In this document: positions 43,578 to 53,553 of the stretch, piece by piece
Layout: every line of letters begins with the position of its first letter
Position numbering within the stretch: position 1 is the first letter of the stretch
Source of the DNA: Astrocystis sublimbata
Taxonomy: Eukaryota > Ascomycota > Sordariomycetes > Xylariales > Xylariaceae
Direction: 5' to 3'
Assembly (NCBI GenBank): GCA_022453515.1
Contig: JAJNNY010000097.1
Coordinates: 26,459 to 90,458, forward strand
DNA length: 64,000 nt
Position numbers and translations under genes: made by a program
The notes under the pieces: model-generated
Told to the model about the DNA's origin: nothing
The model's input: the letters and a program-made list of their open reading frames with translations, nothing else
Database searches by the model: none

Positions 43578-45674
43578 ATGCATCTCCTATTCACGGTGGA
43601 AAACGGGGAGACGGTAGATGTGCGAACAGCCATCCAGAGGCATCCATACGAGACACGCAGCTTGTTAACAGACGCTCTGCTCTTCTGCTGCCAAGAAGAC
43701 ATTCTCGGTGATACTTTGGGCACTCTACATGTAGAACAATCCCTTCGCCGTGAACTAGCTTCTTTTGATGGAGATCAAGACAAACATGTAAGGGGCTACA
43801 TGATATCAGGCCGGCTCGATCCTCGAATGCAGGCGTCGCCGAGGGCAGGTTTGCTGGCTTTGGCGTTGCAGGTTGGAGGCCCTCTCGCGCTAATCGCGGT
43901 CTTCTATGCCACACATGATGCGCATCGTAATTTAGCTAACCGCAGAACGCTGGATCTATTATGGGATGATATCCAGGAGCCATCACGCCAGGACCTTTTC
44001 CGGAGGGCTGGTCAATTTGCCGTACATCCGTCGTTTCATCGCTGGTATAACAAATTGCTCGTCAAGGATCTGGATTCCTTAGGCGTAGCGTGCCTGCTCC
44101 ATTGCCTGGGTGTGGAGTGTGTCCCTCGAATCATCTTCGCAAGATGCAGTACGGACTCGATGCGAAAGACATGGGGGATAGATGGCCAGGTCCAGTATCA
44201 TCCTCCAGATATTACCCCGGTTATCGAGAGCGGAGAGACTTTCCAAGCTACGCTGCAGAAGTTGGAGTCCTTGGGCTTCATTAAGGTTACACTCGATAGT
44301 ATCACGATCGATAGACGCCTGGCCGATCTTCTCGATCAGAGGCCCGAGATCCTGGCATGGAAGGTCAGAGCCACCCAGTTACTCGTGCATGTGCTTCCGA
44401 TCCATCCGGACCTGGAACTTCAGAAGTAAGTAACGATTTGACCGGGATCAAGATTCTAAGCACCTGTCATTAACAATATATCATATAGTTATACAGTCCT
44501 GCATAAAACCATGCTGCCCCTGCTCTCACACATTCTATCTCATCTACAGGAGCCAGACGTACTATCCGTACTAGGGCAAAGCGCCGGACCAGGCCTGCAT
44601 GAAGCCGCGGAGCTCTGTATAGCCACGTCCTATTTCTCCGACAGGGATTGGAGAGATAGGGCGCTTGCTACGGCAGGCCATATCATCCAGGCCCACGAGC
44701 AAGCCCACCCGCACTCGCAAATCAACGCCGTGTTCCGCGCACGGCTGGCCACACGCGAGGCATGTTGCGCCCTGTCCCGGAACTTAGCAGTTCCAGCCAG
44801 GGAGGGTGATCGTCTGCCGACATTTCTGCGCGACACCCCATGGGCGAACGCGTTTGTGGCTGATATCGCGCTGCTCCAGGCGTGCCGATGCGTACAACTC
44901 AGCGACCTAGAGTCCGCACACCAGGCACTCGCCACCTTCGAGCCCTGTTCGAACTCGAAACTTGAGAGCATACAGCTCAAGAGAGTTAACACGATGCAGG
45001 GGGCCATATATCGCTTCCAGGGTCGTTTCGAGGAGGCCTACCAGATCCTTGAGCCTATTTATGACCCTATCCAGCAAAGTGTTGGAGTCTTGGCACACCT
45101 TAGCGCCGTCATGTGTGAGCTGGGCCAGCATGAGGCAGCGCTCGTGAAGATCCATGGTTGGTTGCAGCTTTGTACCTCTCCCACACCAAGAGCAGCGGCG
45201 CGTGCCCGCCTCTCAGAGGCGGACGCGCATCTGAGCAGTGGCTTACAGAACCTCGTGGCTGGACGATCGTGGTCTGTCTCCTCCTGCCGAGAAATCCAAG
45301 CGATGTACCTGGCCCTGCGCGCGTCAGATCATCTATCATGGTTCGAACATATTACGGTCCTGATAGGTCTGGCTGTAACCGAGCATATAGTTGGCGAACC
45401 TAGCGACGCCAGCCGTGCATGGGAGCTGGTGCAGTCGTGTTGTGCCCATACATATCTCACCCGAGGATATACACACGTCATGGTCGGCTTCTCGCTTGCT
45501 GAGCTGCAGCTGCGGCGTGGTATGGAGGCAACAGCGGCACTGGCCAAGGCCAGACAGGAACTAAATACGGTCGACCGACAATTTCAGTTCACCGGCCTCG
45601 GCACTACATGGTCGGATATTTTGAGCAATTGGTTGGCAAGCTACGGGCACAGCAGGATTCACGCAGTCTCATAG
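43578..45674 (+). CDS. Helical/TPR-type accessory protein, copy B
   Basis: Exon 1 (43578-44425, ATG giving [20 protein letters not shown]) and exon 2 (44489-45674) join across a 63-bp intron (GTAAGT...CATATAG), giving 677 residues. The frame is open further upstream but without an ATG. It matches copy A over its whole length at moderate identity: [51 protein letters not shown], then in exon 2 [40 protein letters not shown] and [15 protein letters not shown]. Exon 2 looks like a run of TPR-like helix pairs, suited to protein binding. No NTPase motif is present. Copy C (31048-32205) is a mutated duplicate of this gene, far closer to B than A is. Function unknown; probably an intact accessory gene. 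Confidence 0.7.
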
Positions 45675-45949
45675 TCTTTTGCCGTCTGCCATGTTCTAGA
45701 AAGGAATAGGTCGGGAGAGTGGAAGTGGCATGGAAATGAAGAAAGACCTATATACTTGGAAGTAGTATTCATTTACCCAGGAAAACATTTCCAGGACTAC
45801 CGCATGGACACTTCGCGTTCTTTCCTGTACCAAAGCCAAGCTAGGACACTTCTTGCCAGGCCTTTCTGCCGCCCTAGTTCTATGACCACGGAAGGAATTC
45901 AGATCATGATTAATAGTGGACAGGTGATCAGTATTGAATTTTCGTCTCG
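45675..45949. other. Short intergenic gap
   Basis: This separates convergent genes (TPR copy B and the hydrolase). No terminator-like structure was recognised. Confidence 0.5.
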
Positions 45950-46834
45950 TTAACCTCTGATCCAATGTAAGAGGATGTATATAAGCACGGGTATCAAAGA
46001 CAGCGCTGCAGAGAGAACCGTGACCTCGGAATCACTCGTGTTATCATCGAGACGGTAATTTAGGATATACCCCCCTCTTATGCGCAGGTGTTCAATATCT
46101 GGCATATCACATACCACAACCCGTTTGCTGCTTATTGTCTGAGACCATGCAATCAAAGCTGGGCCAACCTGGCTACTCCAATCCCCACCATGACCCCCAT
46201 GTTCTTCCACCCAGAAAAACACTGGCCGTCTGTGTTCGATAAACTTTTTGACCATATGAAATGTCCCATCAACAAGTGTTTGAGCATCATCAAGTCTAAT
46301 GAAGAAGAATGCTGGTGGAGTATCCGAAGTGATGTGGTTCTCCATAGACATGTCCTGTATGTCCTCTGGACTTGGCGATGGCCCTAAGAGATTGACACGA
46401 GACTCTGCATGAGTAAAATTGGCCTGCATAGAGAGAACAGGGTACATCAAGACTATGCCTTTAATTTTGAGGCCTTTAGGAAGATGTTGGGGGTATGATG
46501 CAGTGAAAAACCCAGGATGGGCACCAGCTGAAAACCCGACGATGATTACTTCTCCTTGATAGTCTGACAGCTGGTCGATCGTGGCTAGGGCCTTTTGCAC
46601 ATCTTCGATTGGCTGGCGCGAGACGTGTGGGCCTTCCCCATTTTCTCGGTGTGCATAGTATAGTAGCACACAGACATGGTATCCGGCCCTGTTGAACAGC
46701 TCAGCGGGGGGCTCGCTATCATACTGCAACCCAATATACCCGAATTTCCCACCTGCAATTATAATGATGATGGTCTTTCGTGGGTTTCGTACTCGCGTGC
46801 GATATATTTTGAATAATTTAAGAAATTCCAACAT
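45950..46834 (-). CDS. Alpha/beta hydrolase with a C-terminal hydrophobic anchor
   Basis: From the ATG at 46832-46834 the protein has about 294 residues; the frame is open a little further upstream (RPHEYRLNEVL), so an upstream exon is possible. KTIIIIIAGGKFGYIGLQYD gives the first strand and an oxyanion-type GG. VIIVGFSAGAHPGF holds the nucleophile elbow G-x-S-x-G (GFSAG). RLDDAQTLVDG supplies the likely acidic residue and EEHGGHGGDW the likely catalytic His. This is the order of the esterase/lipase branch of alpha/beta hydrolases, similar to BD-FAE/acetyl-esterase types. The last 25 residues (VLSAALSLIPVLIYILLHWI) form a hydrophobic helix, suggesting membrane anchoring. No stops interrupt it. 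Confidence 0.75.
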   Translation of the reverse strand: MLEFLKLFKIYRTRVRNPRKTIIIIIAGGKFGYIGLQYDSEPPAELFNRAGYHVCVLLYYAHRENGEGPHVSRQPIEDVQKALATIDQLSDYQGEVIIVGFSAGAHPGFFTASYPQHLPKGLKIKGIVLMYPVLSMQANFTHAESRVNLLGPSPSPEDIQDMSMENHITSDTPPAFFFIRLDDAQTLVDGTFHMVKKFIEHRRPVFFWVEEHGGHGGDWSSQVGPALIAWSQTISSKRVVVCDMPDIEHLRIRGGYILNYRLDDNTSDSEVTVLSAALSLIPVLIYILLHWIRG

Positions 46835-46864
46835 GCTATTATTAACAGTTAGTACTTCGTTCAA

Positions 46865-47667
46865 ACGATATTCATGAGGACGGCGTGGATCGTTTCATGG
46901 CGGTCATTTACATTATGCTCGGTTCTAATTCCAAAGGAAGAAATAGAACAGAAGAAGTGCTAGGCGAATATCATAGAAGAATAAGATGTCAACTTGGACT
47001 CCTCTAAGGTTAATAATTACACCTCAAGCTGCACCTTCATCGAAGTAACAAGCGCTTTTATATTACATTGTAGCTAGGAGTGCGAATGAGTTGTAAAACG
47101 AACAAGACCATAGCTTAATAAACGTACGTCTATTCCATAGAGCCAAGCGCGCCTATATCCCGAACATGTTCACTCAAAAGACCATAATACCAGATGCAGT
47201 TAATTGCATAAATCAAGTGGACTATCCCCCCCTTTCCCATTCAAGCATGGGTTGCAGGATTATCATGTTATTTTCGTCTCAAATTCGCTCGACATGTAAA
47301 TACTGTCCTAGGATCGCCCATCCATCTGTCCATAGAGTCTCATCATATAAGTAGTCGAGAGTAATCCGCGGGTATTGCGTGTATTCCAGTGATAAGGTAA
47401 TAAATGTTTTTTCTTTCTGATAAGCAACCTTAAAGCTCTCGAGGCTTATATCTTATATCTAGACTAATTTAGTTGTGCATCTACCTTGGTTAACGCATCG
47501 GAGACCCGCAATGGCGCAAGACCCGCAATCACAGCGACTTATAGCACGACCAAGTAGCACAGGCAAAAAGGGAAAAAAGAAATTTATTTTCCGAAGTTTG
47601 TAGCGTTTTGCAAAAGGTCAGTTCTAGCTAACGCAGTAATAGATATCCTGTTAGACTAACCCAAGTA
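46865..47667. other. Intergenic, nothing recognised
   Basis: Only short open frames occur here. Confidence 0.4.
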
Positions 47668-47730
47668 GTGCGAATACTAGACCGGATTACCAGTACTGGC
47701 GCTAATTGTTATGATGCTGAATGGGATATT

Positions 47731-47964
47731 ATGAGTGATGTTGATGAATTATTGGAAGGGGCGTCGGAAGCGACGAGGGAGAAATTTCGCAAGGCCTTTA
47801 AAAAAGTTGTTCCGGAGTGGATGCTTCGTTTTTTATTATGGGAAACGAATGATATGATGTATAGCGATGCAGCAGTGCTTGTGTACGACTCCCGATGTAA
47901 GCTTGAGGCAAATACTCAAGCTATGAGCATCTTGTCCTTGTGCAAGATCTGGAAAAGTAGCTAG
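47731..47964 (+). CDS. Unrecognised short coding segment
   Basis: The frame is open from 47668 and the first ATG is at 47731 (MSDVDELLEGASEATREKFR, then KAFKKVVPEWMLRFLLWETN). The amphipathic, charged composition looks like real protein. It may be an exon or a truncated gene, as there is no recognised neighbour exon. It is followed by a TAG at 47962-47964. No family was recognised. Confidence 0.35.
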   Translation: MSDVDELLEGASEATREKFRKAFKKVVPEWMLRFLLWETNDMMYSDAAVLVYDSRCKLEANTQAMSILSLCKIWKSS

Positions 47965-48847
47965 GACAACTATATAAGCATAAGATTTATCTATTTTTGG
48001 ATACTAGTTCATCCTTGAAGTATTACCTGGCCCTGCTTTCTTGGAACTGATGTAGTATAATATGGTCGGCTTATCCTTGCGCGTTGCTGGATGAGCAGCG
48101 ATACTGGAGGCGTTTACACACACGTAGCCACTCGCCCTCAATACTCTCGTCTGACATAGGGTGGCATGCGCCTATGGCGGAATGACAAGCCTATTGATGT
48201 CGGCAGTACCTACGAAAATGAGACCAATTCCGATGGCCTGCGGTAGACCCCTGCCATGTGACCGCCTTGCGAATCAGCACGACACACTGTATGATTCTGC
48301 TAAGCGCCACAGACAGGGAACGGGGTTTGCTGTAGAAGATAGGATCTAGATCACTTGTTGCTTGTAATCGCAAGCTCTGCCAAAAATTGCCTGGCTCGAG
48401 AGATCTGGCGGGAGTGTGATGATGATGGCGCCTACTTAGTTGCGTTTATTAGTGTCTCGAAGGTGGCGCAGGTTTAATGTTTTTCGCCGGAAGAGTTTAT
48501 TGTTAGAAGCTTTAATGTATAAGGCACTAATGCTAAGAGAAGCTTGAGCTGTTATGATTGATTGTTGTTCTCGGGCTATATAATGACAGGATATATGTCT
48601 TTATAATATAAAATAGTTGAAGGTCCAGGATCACTAAGATCACTGGAGTCGTGAAACCAAAAATCATTCCAGAGTCTGCTATTGTGTGCGCAGGGCGACT
48701 GAGATAGCCTGGCTAGACCGGAATAGCTGGCAGCCCTTCCGATGTTGGGGTATGAAGCGCGTCTGGCTCAGATACTCCTCCAGAAACCAATTGATGAGTT
48801 GTTAAACCCTCTATCCCCGACCTGTCTTGTTCCCTCTTGTGCCACTA
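47965..48847. other. Intergenic, nothing recognised
   Basis: Only short open frames of unconvincing content occur (for example 48161-48349). Confidence 0.4.
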
Positions 48848-49613
48848 CTACTTCTGGCAGGATTCCAGTAACTGTGGTCTTACCAACCGGAAATCTGCTG
48901 CCAAGCAACTGAGGAATGTAAGTGGGAGTGAGTATAGGTAAAGAGTTTCCTTAAAAATGAATCCCACCACCACAATAGCAACAGAGGAAGCAAGGGCAGC
49001 AACATTGAAAATTTGCCAGAGAAGGAGTACTCTTCTCTTTTCCGGGGGAGCTTTCCAGGTCAAGGTATAGAGAAGTACGATTAAGATAAATTGGGGAAGA
49101 AGCGAGGAAGCCCACGGGATCTCGTGATTAAGGCTTATCTTGATAAACACCCTATAACCAGCTATACCAGCGTGGATAATATAACTGAGACCGCTGATAA
49201 TCCATTGATGTTAAATATGCGTGGTCCTTTCGAACGATGAGTGGAGTTGTAATGTTTGTCGAAGTAGGTTCACGACGACAGTACAATGCTGTAGGACCAT
49301 CAGATCATCAAATATGGTAAATACATCATACTAGGTAGATAATTACTGACCTCGACTGCGTTAATGTAAAGGAAACATAGCAATTGGGTGATACAAGCAG
49401 TACTTCGAGCTGTTCTTGATCGAGGCTGGCTAGATGCCAAACAATGTAGAGAATGGAAAGAATAAAAATTACGAGAGCAAGCGGAGGTGAGGTGTAGAGT
49501 AGAGCGGGAAACCGATCGTACCAGAGGGGAAGAATGATTTGAAGAACCGCTTGGAAAATTGTTGCGAATCCAATGCTAATTACTGGCCAGGGAAGGAGGC
49601 CGGTCGACTCCAT
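48848..49613 (-). CDS. Small multi-pass membrane protein, two exons
   Basis: Exon 1 (49351-49613, ATG at 49611-49613) and exon 2 (48848-49193) join in frame across a 157-bp intron with donor GTCAGT and acceptor TTATCAG, giving 202 residues. Hydrophobic helices are visible: WPVISIGFATIFQAVLQIIL, LYTSPPLALVIFILSILYIV, LLPQFILIVLLYTLTW, IFNVAALASSVAIVVVGFIF and LYLYSLPLTFLSCLAADF. The topology suggests about five membrane helices with short loops. The family was not recognised and no catalytic motif is seen. It is not interrupted by stops. Confidence 0.6.
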
Positions 49614-50220
49614 GGTGAGCGCTAGCTCTGGTGGCGGGTATGATTAACAGCACCAGCACCGGCTGTCTAGAGACAAAAGTGCACATTTGAGTGTTGTTAT
49701 ATGCCCACAACCTCGATAGGCTTGCACTGGAGGACCGACAACTTGGAACGAACGACGTTCAGCTACCTAACCTAGGTATTCTGGGGCAGGTCTGTTAACA
49801 GTGGGTACAGTTCAGTATACGAGCTTTATATGGCGATGCTATGATATGTCATGCCATGCCATGCTGACCTCCATGTCGAGGACATACATTTAGTGCCCTG
49901 CAAGTGCTTAATTACTTACCTAGGTAGTTACCTAGTGACAAGCCGACAAGGAACAGTGTGGGGCACTCCCATCTATAAATGCCTATCCTCGTCAATATCG
50001 CAGTATATCCTTACTGTGTATCTGTACTGAATCCTACTATATGTAGCGAACGATCTTTAGCTCATCTTTGCCGAACATTTCGGGCCCTGCTCCCGAATTA
50101 TATCTCGCCTGAATATGTTTATTTCGGTTTTGAGAGGCTGGCGCGACCTATTGTCAAAACCATGACCTTATCAACGCCAAGAAGGATTACCACTTCTGCC
50201 TAACAGGCAGAACAGGCAGC
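49614..50220. other. Intergenic between divergently transcribed genes
   Basis: The short frame 49979-50203 is not convincing. CATGCCATGCCATGC simple sequence (about 49850-49865) and TACCTAGGTAG motifs are present. Confidence 0.4.
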
Positions 50221-50367
50221 ACAGAGTGCTGCCTAGAGCCGTTCATGTATATATACTCTTATTAACACCCAACTTTAGATAGTTAGTTCTTTAATCCAGT
50301 CCAGAATTCCATATCTTTAGATGCTTCTGCATATAACCCAACAGCTCTCGAGGCAACGGCTCGAGAC
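50221..50367 (+). repeat. Diverged third copy of the 5' module
   Basis: The stretch has the same order as copies 1 and 2: a TATATATACTC TATA-like box, GTTCTTTAATCCAG...AGAATTC, TTCTGC, AACCCAACAG, then CTCTCGAGGCAACGGCTCGAGA (50345-50366), the hairpin with one extra loop base. Similarity is moderate and gapped, so homology is likely but not certain. Here the hairpin lies inside the beginning of an open frame that leads into the protein kinase. Confidence 0.5.
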
Positions 50368-51810
50368 CTATCTTACCATTGGACAGGATAATTATAATCA
50401 AGCAATTTCCCAATTCTCACAAACGGAAAGGGTTATCTTATGGGAAGATTCAGGATTCTATGTACAAGTCGGAAGTGTGTCATTTCTCCTCAAGTTTCCT
50501 AAAGGATCTCGAGAATGCTGGTCAGAGTGGCACGCTAGGAATAACGATCAGATGTCCCTGTCGGAGAGTCGACTGGCCCTGACTTCTAGCGATGCCGGCT
50601 AAGGCTGGATATCCACGTACCACAATGCCGGTGTGGTCGGACAGGGAAATTTTGGAACGGTTTATCGCACTATGAACAAATTCACGAGCAAGGTGTATGC
50701 GGTCAAGGAATGTTACAGAACGGGCCGACATGCCGAAACGGAATTGCCCGCCCTTCTGGACTTCGATTATGTACGTTATGAAGGCCTATGTATTACCAGA
50801 CCCGGCTGACGTGTCCAATCTTACAGGAGAACTTGATCAAATATCATAAATTCTATCACGACCCGGTCGCCGTAGTCATGGATTACGGAGGAGACAATTT
50901 AGAGGTGGACCACGGCTGCACGCCACTGAGTAATCTAGAAGCACGAGATTGCTTATACCAGCTGCTCAGGGCAGTCAGATACCTCCACCAGAAGGGACAC
51001 ACTCATCGCGACATGAAGCCTGAGAACATCTTTGTCCATCAGCGCCTACCAACTGATCATCGCATCCACGTCAAACTTGGTGACCTGGGCCTGGCTTCCT
51101 CGATGAAATGGATGGAGACGCGCTGCGGTACAATCGCGTATTTGGCCCCGGAGGTCCTGGCCGAGGAGTATTATTACACCAACAAGGTAGACATGTACTC
51201 GCTGGGCAGCATGTTCGACCTGCTTGCTTTTGGTAGGAAGAAGCGTAAACGTGACGACGACGATGACAGCGACAACGACAGCGACGACAAGTCCAGTCGC
51301 CTCAAGCAACTCATCGCAAGTCTGAAAGAACCGGAACCCAGTCAGCGAGCAGACGCCCAGGAGGCACTAGGAAACTCCATGTTTGCCGCAGGTCATCCAT
51401 TTGAGGCTCCACTGTTTCGCCGCGTCGACCTAGAGAAGTAGCCTGCAGGACGGTCTACCTGTTGCCCGGAGGAGTCTCTCGAGCAAGAATCGGCAAGGCT
51501 CGATGCAAACCCGACCAGAAGCCCAACCCCCGATTCTGCGCGCTTGGATGATGTGCAGCTCGAGAAGAGCAGTCCTGCGATTGTCAGCGGCTATAGGGCC
51601 CTCACCACAAGAGGTTTTGGTCCGGTTGAGAGGGCGCGAACCAGAGTGCCTCGTCCAAGATCTGGTAACCAATATCGGTGGAGGCTTGAAGACAATCTGC
51701 GCCCTGCCCCTGCTACCAGCTATTGGCGGCGGATCGGGCCTACCGATATGCACCGCAAAGCCGGTCCGTGTAGAGGAAAGGTCCAGTGGGGTGCTTTTGA
51801 GATTAGGTGA
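50321..51810 (+). pseudogene. Broken protein kinase gene
   Basis: The frame begins at an ATG (MLLHITQQLSRQRLETYLTI) and runs through GSVSFLLKFPKGS. It meets TAA at 50600-50602 and continues with GVVGQGNFGTVYRT (Gly-rich loop) and VYAVKECYRTG (the Lys). After a 56-bp intron (50771-50826) follow YLHQKGHTHRDMKPENIFV (catalytic loop HRD...N), VKLGDLGLAS (DLG for DFG) and TIAYLAPEVLAEEYYYTNKV (APE). A TAG at 51439-51441 ends the kinase proper, but the same frame stays open to 51810 with hydrophilic sequence (LDDVQLEKSSPAIVSGYR). The domain is a Ser/Thr kinase; the upstream part resembles the segment before the kinase in fungal FHA-kinases. Key catalytic residues survive, but the TAA separates N-terminus from kinase. 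A late start downstream of the TAA might still yield a product. Confidence 0.7.
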
Positions 51811-52479
51811 TGACTCGGCAATCATGATTCTTCTCGAGGTATTATTACTTAAGTAGCTAGAGTGAAGATGTCTGCTAGCGGCCTGAATAAATCGCGAGTT
51901 GGGTTCGACTCCTCACTAATAATGGGTGCCGTTGGATAAGCCGTTTTTGGTCATTTGGTAGGGAGTAATTACCTAATCTACCTGGAAGACTACCGACCTA
52001 GGTAGGTACCTATGTACCCAGGGTAGAGAGACGTAGGTAGGTTCTTTGGAGTAGTGTCGAGATGGGCACCGTCTTTCATTGACCTAGCCAAGCGAGGTAC
52101 TGCTATAGGTACCTACCTAGCGAGCAGCTAGGGTCGCTGGGGTTACCCACATGTTTTCGGTAGTCGCTCCTGTCGCCGTGGGTTCAATCAATGGCATATA
52201 GTACGTGCGACGTTATTGACATATCATCATATTCCATGGTCTTGATCTAGATAGAAATACCGCATGTCTCTGTCGCCAAGCGTGTGGTATAGATCGACCA
52301 AATTGCAGCTGAGCTCCTAGGCCTCATGGGAGGGCTACACAGCTGATCTCTGCTGGTGGGCTGGTCCTATAACCAGTGTCGCGACAGCGCCGCATGCGCC
52401 TGACCAATGGGCCTGCCGGCGGGGGAGTCGAATCGACATCAGCATACCTGTAACGCCCCAACGTCCCTGACTATCTCCG
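51811..52479. other. Intergenic with ACCTACCTAGG-type simple sequence
   Basis: No gene was found. TACCGACCTAGGTAGGTACC-like stretches lie at 51985-52120. A GGTTCGACTCC box near 51903 with short flanking complementarity (ATTATTA/TAATAAT) was examined as a tRNA and rejected. Confidence 0.4.
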
Positions 52480-53553
52480 ATGGAAAACGGTTGTCGAGAC
52501 CCCGTAGCCAGCCGTATCGAAACAATAGCATCATTGTTCCTTGGCCGGCTCGACAGCTATGGCTCATTCGAACGCGTGCCCAAGGGCTTCTGGGCCGCCC
52601 GGGCAGCGATCCAGCAGGCTGAGCCGCATTCGACCCCGCGTATCTTCTGGGAGAATGGGGGCTTCTTGGCCTGGTTCGCTCTTCTCATCTTACGCAACGA
52701 CGCGAATGGCACAAAGCACTTCACCCATAAAGTCGAATGCAGACAGATGCTTCCCGAGCTCGAGAACGAGCCTACCGACTCTCGTAAAGCGGTCGCCCAA
52801 CAAATCCTCTCACGAGCTAGTACTGACATGCAAATGAAAATCTCGAGGCTTTTAAACAGGCTCCAGGATTCGTCAGAGCAGCCCTCGCCGGCCAGCACGA
52901 ACAAGAGACAGCGTGAAATACCGCGAGCTGGAAGCCCCTTCTCCATCACTCACTCATGCAGCACAGGTGTGACCGCCGCACCGGCCGAGACCGATCCCCC
53001 TTCAAGCTTGAACACACCATCATCGGAAACCGAGGCTGCCCTGCCCGCAAGAGACGTCGCGTGTCCTGCTGATCACTACACACCCGAGCATCACATCCTC
53101 CGGGAAGATCACGTGCTCGCGCCGGCGTCTCTTGACGCCGCCATCCGCCTGTTTCCACAAGACTTTGCCGACGCGATTGTACGACACCGGGATCACAATA
53201 CCTTCGCCGCAGGGATATCGATGCGCTTTTCCAAGGCGGACACGAGAGGTTGCCATATGACGGTGGAGATCACCTACGAGAAGGCGCCACGTCTTGTGCA
53301 GGATTTGTTTGGTGTCGACCTGGAGACACGGGGAAGGCTCCGCTACGCATCGCTGGCGAGCGGGACGACTATTGTACCTAACCCCGGCATCACGTTCAAC
53401 CATTGTCACCTAGAAGCTATCGAGCCACTTTTTGGCGCCGAAGTCACGCGCGCAATTCACGACAGCCCCGAGTACACGCACGAGAAGGAGCAGCGCCGCC
53501 GCAAACCCGGAGCATATCCGTCAACGTCTCAAGCAGCGCAGCTGACTCGATAA
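52480..53553 (+). CDS. Unrecognised 357-residue protein
   Basis: A single exon starts with an ATG at 52480. The N-terminal part has ASLFLGRLDSYGSFERVPKG and ENGGFLAWFALLILRND; the middle is Ser/Pro-rich and probably disordered; the C-terminal half is a folded domain with LDAAIRLFPQDFADAIVRHR, GISMRFSKADTRGCHMTVEI and NPGITFNHCHLEAIEPLFGA. The end is basic and hydrophilic. I do not recognise the family. The frame has high GC, uses codons typical of expressed genes and has no interruptions, unlike many neighbours. It lies just downstream of the broken kinase, same strand, about 670 bp away. Confidence 0.6.
   Translation: MENGCRDPVASRIETIASLFLGRLDSYGSFERVPKGFWAARAAIQQAEPHSTPRIFWENGGFLAWFALLILRNDANGTKHFTHKVECRQMLPELENEPTDSRKAVAQQILSRASTDMQMKISRLLNRLQDSSEQPSPASTNKRQREIPRAGSPFSITHSCSTGVTAAPAETDPPSSLNTPSSETEAALPARDVACPADHYTPEHHILREDHVLAPASLDAAIRLFPQDFADAIVRHRDHNTFAAGISMRFSKADTRGCHMTVEITYEKAPRLVQDLFGVDLETRGRLRYASLASGTTIVPNPGITFNHCHLEAIEPLFGAEVTRAIHDSPEYTHEKEQRRRKPGAYPSTSQAAQLTR

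Noticed and set aside
110..51441. Reassigned stop codons (TAG/TAA read as Trp/Gln)
   Set aside because: Intact genes here end at TAA or TAG, and several interrupted genes also carry frameshifts. RIP explains the pattern better.
51838..51925. Possible tRNA on the plus strand with an ATTATTA/TAATAAT acceptor
   Set aside because: The acceptor pairs, but the D and anticodon arms cannot be formed and the T arm has a mismatch.
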